64,000 nucleotides of DNA. Origin: Halonatronomonas betaini (GTDB lineage Bacteria; Bacillota; Halanaerobiia; Halanaerobiales; Halarsenatibacteraceae). The stretch covers positions 136,118 through 200,117 of the forward strand of contig NZ_JADPIE010000004.1 of assembly GCF_015666175.1 (NCBI RefSeq), read 5' to 3'. Numbering within the stretch: the first letter of the stretch is position 1; every line of letters starts with the position of its first letter. A program made the position numbers and the translations under genes. Below the pieces are notes generated by a model that did no database searches, was not told the origin of the DNA, and worked only from the letters and a program-made list of their open reading frames with translations. This document shows positions 51,395 through 60,615 of this stretch, piece after piece.

Positions 51395-52282
51395 TTGCTT
51401 AGTGGACAGGTTTTAGTTGCTACAGATTTTTCTGATGAAGCTAATATGTTAAAGGAAAGATTAATTGAATTCAAAGAGGCAGGGTTAGAAAAGATTCTTC
51501 TTGCCCATGTTTTAGAGACTAAGTTAACAAAAAAAATAGGTGGTATTGAGGAAATAAAGGAAAAAATAGACGATTTAGCTAAAGAGTACAAAGATGAAGG
51601 CTTAGATGTTGAAACCCAAATTTTAAAGGGAGAACCGGCAGTCAAACTTAAGGAACTGGCAGATGAGAAAAACTGTTCTTTGATGCTAATAGCTTCTCAT
51701 GGTCAAAGTTTTATAAAGAATATTCCGATTGGTCATACTGCCTATGATATTGCTCGCCAGGTTAAGACTCCTTTAATAATAGATAAATTTACAAATTACG
51801 CAGATAAAGAATATTTGCAGAAAAATAAAGAACTTAAAAGTCTTGAGTTGATTTCACCAAAAATTTTCAGGAGACTTTTATTGCCACTTGATTTATCTTC
51901 TGCAAGTGCTAAAGTTGTTGAAATGATAAAATCTTTAAAAGGTAACGCAGAATTTACAAAAATAGAGTTACTCCATGTTATTGAGAGTTCAGTTGATAAA
52001 GATGATTTGGTTGAACAAAAATCTTATGCAGAATCTGAATTAAATAAATTAGCAGACTATTTAAAAAAACATGATCTCACTGAAGATATAGAGATTAAAA
52101 TAGAAGAAGGTACTGCTTCAGATAAAATTAATGAGATTGCAAAAAAAGAGAAGATTAATTTAATAATGATGACTAAAACTGGTGAGAACTTTGCAGACAA
52201 TAAATTTTTGGGGAGCACTACAGATACAGTGATAAAAGAAAGTTCAATACCTGTATTAACTGTTCCTCCATCAATATATTAA
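51395..52282 (+). CDS. Tandem universal stress protein (two Usp domains)
   Basis: 295 residues: two Usp domains (about 1-140 and 155-295), each starting with the beta-strand and Asp pattern (VLVATDFS; RLLLPLDLS). The first ends IASHGQSFIKNIPIGHTAYDIA and the second MMTKTGENFADNKFLGSTTD. The G-x2-G-x9-GS/T ATP loop is only partly kept, so ATP binding is uncertain. TTG 51395 follows AAGGGGGG. A homologous tandem Usp lies at 54792. Confidence 0.85.
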   Translation: MLSGQVLVATDFSDEANMLKERLIEFKEAGLEKILLAHVLETKLTKKIGGIEEIKEKIDDLAKEYKDEGLDVETQILKGEPAVKLKELADEKNCSLMLIASHGQSFIKNIPIGHTAYDIARQVKTPLIIDKFTNYADKEYLQKNKELKSLELISPKIFRRLLLPLDLSSASAKVVEMIKSLKGNAEFTKIELLHVIESSVDKDDLVEQKSYAESELNKLADYLKKHDLTEDIEIKIEEGTASDKINEIAKKEKINLIMMTKTGENFADNKFLGSTTDTVIKESSIPVLTVPPSIY

Positions 52283-52287
52283 GATAC

Positions 52288-52316
52288 TTGACAGCTTTTA
52301 TTTCGTGTTATATCAT
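52288..52316 (+). promoter_or_regulatory. Promoter of the M-box/mgtE transcript
   Basis: TTGACA (52288-52293), a 17-base spacer and TATCAT (52311-52316), about 45 bases before the riboswitch core. Confidence 0.7.
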
Positions 52317-52360
52317 GATAAAGTAAGTTATAAGAATAGATGTTTTTGAAAATGAATATT

Positions 52361-52610
52361 GCTCGTTAAGTGAGGCTACTATTTTGAATACAGGTTGCTG
52401 CCCAAAAACGTCTAGAGACGCCAATGGGTATAACAGGCTACTTCGGCGTAAGGAGAGCTTAAAGTAACTGATAGCATGAGCTATCTACGTCTTATAGTGC
52501 TAAACCCTGGACGAGGAGCTTGAACTATACCTATTAGAACGTATCAGATAAAATTTTAAAAAGTGGGTATGTATTACGGCTTCCAGACCAGGGAAGTCGT
52601 TTGTTTATTT
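52361..52610 (+). promoter_or_regulatory. M-box (ykoK-type) magnesium riboswitch and terminator
   Basis: The leader has the conserved M-box segments in order: GTTAAGTGAGGCT (52365), GCTGCCCAAAAACGTC, AGAGACGCCAATGGGT (52422 onward), AACAGGCTACTTCGGCG, and later AGTGCTAAACCCTGGACGAGG. The expression platform is CGGCTTCC (52577-52584) pairing with GGAAGTCG (52592-52599), followed by TTTGTTTATTT. High Mg2+ should favour this terminator and switch off mgtE. Confidence 0.92.
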
Positions 52611-52625
52611 AGGGGAGGGATTGAG

Positions 52626-53993
52626 ATGGCAATATATGATAAAGTAATCGAACTACTTGAAAATGAGAATGTTACAGAGTTAAAAACGTTACTTAATAAC
52701 GAAGACATGGTTGATTTAATGCAGATAATGCGTGAACTGGACAGAGCTAACAGGGTTGTATGTTATCGTCTATTAAATAAAGATTTAGCAATGGAAGTCT
52801 TTGAAAGACTTGATATTGAAGTTCAGGAAGATTTAATCTCTGATTTTGCTGAAACAGAGGCAAATTCTGTCTTTAAAGAATTGGCCCCTGATGATAGAGT
52901 TCGTTTGCTTGATGAATTACCAGCTAGAGTTGCCAAAAAGTTATTAAATAATCTGAGTAAAGAAGAAAGAAATCAGACTTCAGAATTAATGGGTTATGAG
53001 GATGAGACAGCAGGGCATATCATGACTCCTCATTATATACGTTTTAAAAGAGGGACGACGATTGATGAAGCTATGAAAAAATTAAGAGCTGTTGGAGAAG
53101 ATAGAGAAACAGTTTATAATCTTTATGTTACAACAGATACCCGCTTGTTAGAGGGAAGTGTGTCTTTAAGAGATTTGATCATGGCAGATGGTGATCAAAA
53201 AATTGAGGAGATCATGAAGCCTGACCCGATAAAGGTTGCTACAGGGACTGATCAGGAGGAAGTAGCTCGTTTACTCCAGGAACAGGATCTTCTTGCAGTC
53301 CCAGTTGTTGATAAAGAAAATAGACTTGTCGGTATCATTACTGTTGACGATGCCTTTGATGTTATAGAAGAAGAAACAACTGAAGATATTTTTGATAAAG
53401 TTGGTATTAGTGCTTTGAATCAGAGACAGGAAGGTAGGAGCCGCGTTTTAATAGAAGGGTCTTTACCAGAGATCTGGAAAGCTCGCTTGCCATTTCTAGT
53501 TATAACTTTAATAGGTGGTTTCATGGCTGGATTTGTCATTGAAGGTTTTGAGGCCAGCCTTGAAGCAGTCGCAGCAATAGCTGTTTTCATTCCAGTAGTG
53601 ATGGATATGGGAGGTAATGTTGGTACTCAGTCTTCTACAATATTTTCTAGAGCTCTTGTCCTCGGGCAGATAAATGTTCGTTATTTTATGCGCCATCTTT
53701 TTAAAGAAATATTAGTTGGTATTACAATGGGGGGCATACTTGGAATTATATCTGGTCTAGTTGCTCATTTATGGCAGGGGATGGCAGGCTTTGGTATTGC
53801 AGTTGCGCTTTCAATTGCTTTTACTGTTACACTGGCTAGTAGTCTTGGTTTTATAATACCTTATATACTTTTCAAGCTAGATTTTGATCAGGCTGCTGGG
53901 GCAGATCCAATTATAACAACCATTAAAGATATCACAGGTTTATTCATCTATTTTTATTTAGTAAACTTTTTCTTAGGTCATTTAATGGGATAA
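52626..53993 (+). CDS. mgtE: Magnesium transporter MgtE
   Basis: 455 residues: an N-terminal MgtE domain (about 10-125), two CBS domains (about 130-250; GHIMTPHYIRF, IEEIMKPDPIKV), a connecting helix and five membrane helices (MDMGGNVGTQSS lines the pore; final helices contain the GADPIITT segment). The size is normal. ATG 52626 follows AGGGGAGGGA; an upstream in-frame start at 52563 would lie inside the riboswitch terminator and is rejected. Control is by the M-box leader and by Mg2+ binding in the cytosolic domains. Confidence 0.95.
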   Translation: MAIYDKVIELLENENVTELKTLLNNEDMVDLMQIMRELDRANRVVCYRLLNKDLAMEVFERLDIEVQEDLISDFAETEANSVFKELAPDDRVRLLDELPARVAKKLLNNLSKEERNQTSELMGYEDETAGHIMTPHYIRFKRGTTIDEAMKKLRAVGEDRETVYNLYVTTDTRLLEGSVSLRDLIMADGDQKIEEIMKPDPIKVATGTDQEEVARLLQEQDLLAVPVVDKENRLVGIITVDDAFDVIEEETTEDIFDKVGISALNQRQEGRSRVLIEGSLPEIWKARLPFLVITLIGGFMAGFVIEGFEASLEAVAAIAVFIPVVMDMGGNVGTQSSTIFSRALVLGQINVRYFMRHLFKEILVGITMGGILGIISGLVAHLWQGMAGFGIAVALSIAFTVTLASSLGFIIPYILFKLDFDQAAGADPIITTIKDITGLFIYFYLVNFFLGHLMG

Positions 53994-54013
53994 GTGAGGC
54001 AGGTGACTAATTG

Positions 54014-54775
54014 ATGTTAAAAGAAATGGAAAGTTGGGCCAGGAAAGCTGGTCGACTTCAGATGGATAACTTTCAAAAAAACATAGAAATAGATAGCAAG
54101 GACAGAAAGATCGATCTGGTTACAGAAGTTGATAAGAAATCAGAAAAAATACTGGTAGATAAGATTTCAACTGCTTATCCTGATCACTCTATCATGGCTG
54201 AAGAGGGGAGCAACAAAAGTAATGATTCAAGGTATTGCTGGATCATAGACCCTCTTGACGGTACAGTTAATTACGTTCATGGGTTTCCCATATTTGCTAT
54301 TTCTCTTGCTTTATATAAAGATGATCAGCCAGAATATGGACTGGTATATCTTCCATATTTTGATGATTTTTATGTCGCTCAAAGAGGTCAGGGCAGTTAT
54401 TATAATGGAAAAAGAATTCATGTAGATGAAGATTACACTGTAAAAGATGGTATTATTGCAACTGGGTTTCCTTACTCCCATCAGGAGAGTAATGAGTCTC
54501 TTGAACTATTTAATAAGATTTTACCAGAGGCTGGAGGCATCAGGAGAACAGGAGCAGCAGCCTATGATCTTTGCCAGGTAGCCAGTGGAGTTTTTTCAGG
54601 ATTTTGGGAGATCGAATTAAACCTCTGGGATATTGCAGCAGGTATATTATTGATAGAAGAAGCTGGTGGAGTGATTACTGATTTTAAAGGTAAAACTTTA
54701 AGAATGGATAGTGAGCAAGTAGTTGCAGGAAACAAGCAAGTTAATTATAGATTGAGGGAAATTTTAAATAAATAG
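54014..54775 (+). CDS. Inositol monophosphatase family protein (SuhB-like)
   Basis: 253 residues with the lithium-sensitive phosphatase motifs: AEEG (metal), WIIDPLDGTVNYVHG (motif A) and LWDIAAGILLIEEAGG (motif B). The Mg2+-dependent substrate could be inositol-1-P, fructose-1,6-bisP or 3'-phosphoadenosine phosphate. ATG 54014 is about 8 bases after GCAGGTGAC; TTG 54011 is the alternative. It follows mgtE by 20 bases, so it is probably in the Mg2+-controlled transcript. Confidence 0.88.
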   Translation: MLKEMESWARKAGRLQMDNFQKNIEIDSKDRKIDLVTEVDKKSEKILVDKISTAYPDHSIMAEEGSNKSNDSRYCWIIDPLDGTVNYVHGFPIFAISLALYKDDQPEYGLVYLPYFDDFYVAQRGQGSYYNGKRIHVDEDYTVKDGIIATGFPYSHQESNESLELFNKILPEAGGIRRTGAAAYDLCQVASGVFSGFWEIELNLWDIAAGILLIEEAGGVITDFKGKTLRMDSEQVVAGNKQVNYRLREILNK

Positions 54776-54791
54776 AGCAGGGGGTAGCCTA

Positions 54792-55691
54792 ATGTTCGAT
54801 ACAAAAATCTTGCTGGCAACAGATTTCTCTAAAAGTGCACATAAATTGATAGATTGTCTGGATGAATTTAAAAGCCTGGGGTTAAATACTGTTATCTTGT
54901 TTCATGTAGTTGAGGCAAAAAGGCGTGGAGTTAGTGCTGATGTTATTGATGAGAGAAGAGTAAAAATGAACAAACTAGAAGAAGAGGTTAGAGATAAAGG
55001 CTTTAAAGTTGAATCTGAAATAGTAATTGGAAAGCCATCAAAAGAGATAACAAAATATGCTGAAGAAAATAGTTGTGCAATGATTTTAATTGCTTCTCAT
55101 GGCCAGGGAATCATCAAGCAAATAATATTAGGAAGTACGACTTTTAAAGTTCTTCATAATAGCAGGGTTCCAGTTTTTATTGAGAAATATGAAAAGGGCA
55201 AGGAAGACGAGATTGATCCTATTTGTAAAATTAAGTTTAGCCGAGTTGTTGTTCCTATTGACTGTACAACTTGTTCAGACTTAATTGTCAGGATCTTAAA
55301 GTCTCTTGACAATATTTTTCATGACATTATCTTAGTCCATTCAATAGAGAAAAGTTTTGATGAGGAAGAATTTATGATTAAAAAGAGCAAGGCACTGGAA
55401 GACCTTTCTTCTTATAAAAAAGAGTTAGAAGATCATGATAAGATAAAAAAGGTTACTATAAAAATTGGGTCTGGCTCAGCATCTGACTTGATTTTAGAAG
55501 CTGCAGAAGAAGAAAATGCAACAATGATAATGATGCCGACATTGGGAGTAAATCATCTAGAAGAATTGAAAATCGGGAGTACTGCCGATAGAATTGTCAG
55601 GAAAGCAGAATTACCTCTTTTCATGATCCCATGTGATCCTGTCCTGAATCAGGACTTAACAACTCTTTTTAGTGAAAAAAAGGATGATTAA
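54792..55691 (+). CDS. Tandem universal stress protein, second copy
   Basis: 299 residues, two Usp domains. Domain 1 (ILLATDFSKSAHKL ... IASHGQGIIKQIILGSTTF) keeps a recognisable ATP loop. Domain 2 begins RVVVPIDCTTCSD and ends LGVNHLEELKIGSTADRI. It is related throughout to the Usp at 51395. It starts 16 bases after the SuhB-like gene, with AGGGGGT as SD. Role: stress adaptation, partner unknown. Confidence 0.85.
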   Translation: MFDTKILLATDFSKSAHKLIDCLDEFKSLGLNTVILFHVVEAKRRGVSADVIDERRVKMNKLEEEVRDKGFKVESEIVIGKPSKEITKYAEENSCAMILIASHGQGIIKQIILGSTTFKVLHNSRVPVFIEKYEKGKEDEIDPICKIKFSRVVVPIDCTTCSDLIVRILKSLDNIFHDIILVHSIEKSFDEEEFMIKKSKALEDLSSYKKELEDHDKIKKVTIKIGSGSASDLILEAAEEENATMIMMPTLGVNHLEELKIGSTADRIVRKAELPLFMIPCDPVLNQDLTTLFSEKKDD

Positions 55692-55693
55692 TT

Positions 55694-56179
55694 GTGAAAA
55701 CACTTATTGTTTTTTACTCCAACACAGGAAACACTTCTAAACTTGCTAAAATTATAGGTGATAAGCTTGATGGTGAAACTTTAGAAATTAAAGACCAGCG
55801 GAACAGGAATGGTTTAATTGGATTTTTAAGAGCTGGTTTTGATGCTGTTACATCAAATGTAACTATTATAGAAAACTTTAATCTAGAGTTATCAGAATAT
55901 GATCTGGTCATAATTGGAACTCCAATTTGGGCAGGCAGGTTAACACCTGCTATTAGAACTTTTTTAATAGGAAATAGTGAAGTTTTGCCTGAAGTTGCTT
56001 TTTTTACAACCCATGCAGGTGGAGGTAGCTCCAAAGCTTTATTGCAACTTGAAGAGCTAGCTGGAAAAGAACCATTAGCCTGTCTTTCAATTGAGAAAAG
56101 CAAGCTTAAAGAAGATTCATCTGATAGTGAACAAGAGATTGATAAATATGTTAAGACTTTACAGAATAAGTTTGAATAA
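55694..56179 (+). CDS. Flavodoxin-family protein
   Basis: 161 residues. VFYSNTGNTSKLAK is the FMN phosphate-binding loop of flavodoxins, and YDLVIIGTPIWAGRLTPAIRTFL with FFTTHAGGG matches the flavin-ring loops. It is probably an FMN protein for low-potential electron transfer or quinone reduction. GTG 55694 starts 3 bases after the Usp gene, so the two are cotranscribed. Confidence 0.85.
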   Translation: MKTLIVFYSNTGNTSKLAKIIGDKLDGETLEIKDQRNRNGLIGFLRAGFDAVTSNVTIIENFNLELSEYDLVIIGTPIWAGRLTPAIRTFLIGNSEVLPEVAFFTTHAGGGSSKALLQLEELAGKEPLACLSIEKSKLKEDSSDSEQEIDKYVKTLQNKFE

Positions 56180-56240
56180 TTATTTTATAATTGATATGAT
56201 ATAGATTGAGTTCAAAGAAAATATCAAAGGGGGTTAAACC

Positions 56241-56972
56241 ATGGAATATGAAGAAAGAATTCAAGAAGCTCTGGAAGCGACTGAAATTTTAAAATCCCCC
56301 CGCCAATTGCTGTCGAATGAAGAAGACACAGAATTAAAGTATTATGTTTTAACTGAACCTGCTTATCTAGATATCTATCCAGATGAGGGGCCTGAAACAA
56401 GAATTAGAGAAGGCTGGATCAACTGGAATAAACCTAAATTAATAACTCCAGGTTATCTATTAAAAGCTGATGGTTTTAGCGAAGAAGCTAAAAAAGCAAT
56501 TAAAATGATGGCCGGTCAGGATCCTGATATGGCAAGTATAGCTTATCAGATGCATTATACTCAAAAAATTGATAATGTGAGAACTATTAGTGCTGATATT
56601 GATGAGACTGCCAGACGTTTAGAAGAAGAGATTGATGAGGCATCAGAATTTCTAACTGCAATTATTGTAGGCCTTGATGATCTCTGGGATGTTTCATTGA
56701 TGAAATTTGCTCAGGAATATATGACAAGAAGTGCTCAGGAGTCACAGGTTCCAGAGATGGAATCAAAGGGTTATTTAACTAGAGGCCGGGATGGTAGAGC
56801 AAGAGTAACCAGGAATTTAGATGGCCTTCCAATAGCTGCTAAAGATGAGATAGAAAATTTATTTCAAAAAGTAGAAAGTGGAGACAAAGATCCATCAGTC
56901 TTAAAACAGGAATTGGACCGCTGGGGAGTTTATCATTTATATGAGGATCGCTTCCTGAATTTATTCAGATAA
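56241..56972 (+). CDS. Conserved-looking hypothetical protein, unknown
   Basis: 243 residues, soluble, no signal peptide and no cysteine. It is acidic and mostly helical in appearance: about 40-100 contains YYVLTEPAYLDIYPD and REGWINWNKPKLITPGYLLKA; about 115-145 is a charged helix (DIDETARRLEEEIDEASEFL); the C-terminus has a RGRDGRARVTRNL turn. No family was recognised. A good SD (AAAGGGGG) precedes the ATG, and a strong terminator follows. Confidence 0.65.
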   Translation: MEYEERIQEALEATEILKSPRQLLSNEEDTELKYYVLTEPAYLDIYPDEGPETRIREGWINWNKPKLITPGYLLKADGFSEEAKKAIKMMAGQDPDMASIAYQMHYTQKIDNVRTISADIDETARRLEEEIDEASEFLTAIIVGLDDLWDVSLMKFAQEYMTRSAQESQVPEMESKGYLTRGRDGRARVTRNLDGLPIAAKDEIENLFQKVESGDKDPSVLKQELDRWGVYHLYEDRFLNLFR

Positions 56973-56980
56973 AAAATTAA

Positions 56981-57009
56981 CCTACCTCAATTATGAGGTA
57001 GGCATTTTT
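56981..57009. terminator. Bidirectional terminator
   Basis: CCTACCTCA (56981-56989) pairs with TGAGGTAGG (56994-57002), with A-rich sequence to the left and a T-run to the right. It serves the unknown gene (+) and lipA (-). Confidence 0.88.
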
Positions 57010-57891
57010 TTATTTATTCATAAGACTTTTGCCAGTTTCTTCAGCCAGATAAGAACTTCTTACATGTGGGCCAGCTGCTACTGTTTTAAAACCAAGCTTT
57101 AATGCTTTATCTTTAAGTTCTTCAAACTTTTCAGGTCGAATATATTCTTTTACCTGGATATTTCCATGGCCAGGCTGTAAGTATTGTCCCATAGTTAAGA
57201 TTTCACAACCAGATTCTAAAAGATCTTTCCATACCTCGATAAGCTCTTCTTCAGTCTCTCCCAGGCCAAGCATTAATCCAGATTTTACTATTATATTACC
57301 TGCATCTGAAACTGCTTTTAAAACATCCAGTGATTGTTGATAATCAGCCTCTGGTCTAACCTCATCATATAGAGAAGGAACTGTTTCTATATTATGATTA
57401 AATATTTCAGGACTGGCTTTAATAATATTATTTATTGCCTGCTTATTATTATTAAAGTCTGGAGTTAGAATTTCAATAGTAACATTTGGATTCATATCTC
57501 GAATTGCATTTATAACCCTGACAAATTGCTCTGATCCCCCATACTCTAGATCATCTCGAGTAACTGAGGTTATCACAGCATGCCTGAGCTTTAATCTATC
57601 AACAGCCTTAGCTATTCTGGCTGGTTCTTCAGTATCGACTGGTTCTGGCTTTTCTCCTGGGACTGCGCAAAACTTACAATTTCTTGTGCATTTATTACCA
57701 AGGATCATAAAAGTTGCGGTTTTTTTAGCATAACATTCACCTATATTAGGACAGCGAGCACTCTGGCAAACAGTATTTAATTCAAGTCCATCTAACATCT
57801 TTTTAGTATCTACCATACCCCTTTGTAATGGGTCTTTTCCCCTTAACCATTCAGGCAGCCTTTTCCTTCTATTACTAGTATCTTTAGCCAT
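57010..57891 (-). CDS. lipA: Lipoyl synthase
   Basis: 293 residues, radical SAM. CQSARCPNIGEC (auxiliary cluster, sulfur donor) and CTRNCKFC (Cx3CxxC, SAM cluster) are both present, as is the late RSSYLAEE with the conserved Ser. It inserts two sulfurs into the octanoyl chain carried by GcvH or E2 proteins. The preceding gene, 10 bases upstream, is the matching octanoyl transferase. SD GGAGG precedes ATG 57891. Confidence 0.94.
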   Translation of the reverse strand: MAKDTSNRRKRLPEWLRGKDPLQRGMVDTKKMLDGLELNTVCQSARCPNIGECYAKKTATFMILGNKCTRNCKFCAVPGEKPEPVDTEEPARIAKAVDRLKLRHAVITSVTRDDLEYGGSEQFVRVINAIRDMNPNVTIEILTPDFNNNKQAINNIIKASPEIFNHNIETVPSLYDEVRPEADYQQSLDVLKAVSDAGNIIVKSGLMLGLGETEEELIEVWKDLLESGCEILTMGQYLQPGHGNIQVKEYIRPEKFEELKDKALKLGFKTVAAGPHVRSSYLAEETGKSLMNK

Positions 57892-57901
57892 GAATAACCT
57901 C

Positions 57902-58720
57902 CTAACGTTTTTTATTCCAGTGATTATTTGAATACTTTTCTTCTCTCAATTTTTTAGCTAAATTTATTTCCTCAGGTGTTAACTTTTCATATGAATAATT
58001 AAAACCTAAGCTTTTTGCTAATCCATCTATTAAAGCCTGTTCAAGCTTATTTTTTTTAACATCATAACCTGCTGATTTTAGTGCAGTAGATTTAGCTGCA
58101 AAGATTCTTCGTGCTTTTTTCCTTTTCTTTTTATCTTTATAATTAAATAATTCAAATGTCTTTTTAGGATCTATTTCAAATGGTAATGATCCATGTTGGA
58201 GTATAGTCCCTTTTTTTCTTGTTTGGGCACTCCCTATTAATTTCTTATCTTTAAGAATTACTTCATACCAGGATGGTGCATCAAAGCAGGCAGCTGAATT
58301 ACCTTTTGGAGATTTTTTGCCCCGTTCCATTGGCTTAAGCTCCGCTGGTATTTTTAATAAATTTAGACCAGCTACTAAACCCTGGCTAATCTCTTTATAA
58401 CTTTTAACAATTGAATTAGAAAGGAGATTATAATCTTCTCGAATAGTAATGCTATAAGTTAACTCTTTATCATGAAGAATAGCACGTCCTCCAGTTAAGC
58501 GTCTAACAATATCTATGCCTGCATTCTGACATGCTTCTTGATTAACTTCTTTTTCTAGTTTTTGAAAGTAACCAAGAGACAAAGCTGGTGGATTCCAGCT
58601 ATAAAACCTTACTGTAGGCGGGACTTTTTTATCTTGATGACATTTCATAATAGCTTCATCAATTGCCATATTATAATATCCATCATTTGCTTCTGTTTTA
58701 ATTAAGCGCCAATTTTCCAA
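57902..58720 (-). CDS. lipM: Octanoyltransferase LipM type (biotin/lipoate A/B ligase family)
   Basis: 272 residues. It has the BPL/LPL fold with RRLTGGRAILHD. The segment NSAACFDAPSWYE places a Cys where LipM carries its acyl-enzyme nucleophile, and KLIGSAQTRKKGTILQHGS follows; there is no C-terminal lipoate-adenylation domain. Moving octanoyl from ACP to GcvH for LipA fits better than free lipoate ligation. TTG 58720 lies 7 bases after AAGGAGG; the TTG at 58738 overlaps that SD. Confidence 0.85.
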   Translation of the reverse strand: MENWRLIKTEANDGYYNMAIDEAIMKCHQDKKVPPTVRFYSWNPPALSLGYFQKLEKEVNQEACQNAGIDIVRRLTGGRAILHDKELTYSITIREDYNLLSNSIVKSYKEISQGLVAGLNLLKIPAELKPMERGKKSPKGNSAACFDAPSWYEVILKDKKLIGSAQTRKKGTILQHGSLPFEIDPKKTFELFNYKDKKKRKKARRIFAAKSTALKSAGYDVKKNKLEQALIDGLAKSLGFNYSYEKLTPEEINLAKKLREEKYSNNHWNKKR

Positions 58721-58841
58721 AATAAAGCCTCCTTGCAATGTTTCATATTTTACTGCTAATATAATATTTACTATATATAATATTAACAGAACGATAGAGA
58801 AGAATCCAGTAAAAAAGAAGAATAGCTTGGAGGTAAAAATT

Positions 58842-59576
58842 ATGTTAAAAGAAAATAAAAAGATAATTGCTGTTGAAAAGCCGGAAGGTGATGGCGCAGT
58901 AGTAAAAAGATTATTTCCAACTGTTTATCATAATCACTTTGATCCCTTTGTCTTAATAGATGAGTTTTTTGTTGAAGCTCCCAATGAGTTTGCCCCCCAT
59001 GAGCATAGTGGCTTTGAAGCGATAAGTTATATGCTTGGAGGAGCTTTTCGTCATGAAGATAATCAGGGAAATGAAGAAGAAGTTGATCAGGGTGGCTTAC
59101 AAACTTTCAATGCAGGTAAAGGTATTGTTCACTCTGAAGCTCCAGGTACAGCCGGTTACGCACATGGTATGCAAATCTGGGTTAACCTGCCATCTGAAAT
59201 GAAAGAATCAAAACCTGAATATCAAGCACTTAATCCAGAAAATGTTCCTGTTCAAGAAAAAGAAAATGTTATAATTAGAAGTTTAATTGGACCTGGTTCA
59301 CCAGTTAAGTTAAAAACAGAATTATTGCTCCAGGATATCACATTAGTTAAAGGTGGGAGTTATAATATTCAGCTGTCAGATAAAATGCATGGAATTATTT
59401 ATGTAATTGATGGTATAATAGAAACAGAGAAAAAACTAAATGAAGGAGAAGCTCTTTTATTAACTTCTAAAGCTTCTATTGAAATCAAGACACTTGCAGA
59501 TGAATCTAGATTTATATTTATGGCTGGTAAACCCCATGGCCAAAAAATCAAAATCGAAGGATCACATGTTCTTTAG
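58842..59576 (+). CDS. Pirin-family bicupin protein
   Basis: 244 residues. The N-terminal cupin has the pirin metal ligands (FAPHEHSGFEAISYML and HSEAPG) and GGLQTFNAGKGIVHSE. The C-terminal cupin is shorter and less conserved. Bacterial pirins include quercetinase-like enzymes and regulators; the role here is unknown. ATG 58842 follows GGAGGT by 8 bases; the upstream TTG overlaps that SD. Confidence 0.88.
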   Translation: MLKENKKIIAVEKPEGDGAVVKRLFPTVYHNHFDPFVLIDEFFVEAPNEFAPHEHSGFEAISYMLGGAFRHEDNQGNEEEVDQGGLQTFNAGKGIVHSEAPGTAGYAHGMQIWVNLPSEMKESKPEYQALNPENVPVQEKENVIIRSLIGPGSPVKLKTELLLQDITLVKGGSYNIQLSDKMHGIIYVIDGIIETEKKLNEGEALLLTSKASIEIKTLADESRFIFMAGKPHGQKIKIEGSHVL

Positions 59577-59599
59577 ATGCAGAAAGGTGGACTTTTTTG

Positions 59600-60604
59600 A
59601 TGAAATTTGAGTGCTTAAAATGTGGCAAAAAGTATCCACATGATGGCAAAATGTTCAAATGTAATTGTGGAGGTTTATTTAAAATTCCTGAAAAACCTCT
59701 CCAATACAAAACTGATCTTGAATTAGGAGAAGTAAAGACACCTTTATTAAAAAAAGAATTATTAGGGCATGAAATTTTCTATAAACTCGATTATTATCAC
59801 CCTTCTGGTTCTTTTAAAGATAGAGGAGCAAGATTAATGTTAGGTAAATTAAAAAATGCTGGAATAGATGAAATAGTCGAAGATTCATCAGGGAATGCCG
59901 GGGCAGCAGTTGCTGCCTATTCAGCTGCTGCTGGCATTGACTGCAATATTTTTTTACCAGAAGCTACAAGTTCAGCAAAGATATCGCAGATACAGTCAAC
60001 AGGTGCAATTATCCATAAGATTTCAGGTGATAGAGAAGCAACATCCAGGGCGGTAAAAAAGGCCGCTAGAAATAAATATTATGCTTCTCATATATATAAT
60101 CCTTTATTTTTTGCCGGGGTTGCAACTATAGCTAAAGAACTTATTGAAGATCTTAAAAAAATTGATGAAATTATTCTGCCTGTTGGCAATGGTTCTTTAT
60201 TATTAGGTATCTGGCATGGCTTAAAAGAAATATTGGCTAAAGATAATCTCCCTAGATTAATAGCTGTCCAGGCAGAGCCAGTTTTCCCGATCTGGGAAAA
60301 ATTTCATAGTAAAAGTAGAAAAAGTAATACATATTTAAATAATTTAGCAGAAGGTATAGCTATTAAAGAGCCTGCAAGAATAAATGAGATTATTAATGCA
60401 ATTAAAGAAAGTAAGGGAGATGTTATTTTAGTAAATCAAACTGAAATAAAGAATTCTTTAAAACAACTGTGGAAGCAGGGTATTTATATAGAACCTACTT
60501 CAGCAGCGGCTCCTGCAGGGGCTATAAATCATCTTAAAGATAAGAATACTTCTTTTGGTAATATTGTTATTATATTAACAGGGTCTGGTTTGAAATATAA
60601 TTAA
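59600..60604 (+). CDS. Threonine-synthase-like PLP enzyme with N-terminal zinc ribbon
   Basis: 334 residues. The N-terminus has a four-Cys ribbon (C4, C7, then CNC about 20-22). The body is PLP fold type II: HPSGSFKDRGA carries the PLP Lys, DSSGNAGAAVAAYSAAAG contacts the substrate, and PVGNGSLLLG binds the cofactor phosphate. It is distinct from thrC at 31084, so it may be a threonine synthase of another branch or act on a different amino acid. ATG 59600 follows GAAAGGTGG by 9 bases. Confidence 0.82.
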   Translation: MKFECLKCGKKYPHDGKMFKCNCGGLFKIPEKPLQYKTDLELGEVKTPLLKKELLGHEIFYKLDYYHPSGSFKDRGARLMLGKLKNAGIDEIVEDSSGNAGAAVAAYSAAAGIDCNIFLPEATSSAKISQIQSTGAIIHKISGDREATSRAVKKAARNKYYASHIYNPLFFAGVATIAKELIEDLKKIDEIILPVGNGSLLLGIWHGLKEILAKDNLPRLIAVQAEPVFPIWEKFHSKSRKSNTYLNNLAEGIAIKEPARINEIINAIKESKGDVILVNQTEIKNSLKQLWKQGIYIEPTSAAAPAGAINHLKDKNTSFGNIVIILTGSGLKYN

Positions 60605-60615
60605 ATTCGGGAGGG

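Noticed and set aside
52563-52625. Upstream in-frame start for mgtE
   Set aside because: It would translate through the riboswitch terminator and has no SD; ATG 52626 has a strong SD and gives the normal length.
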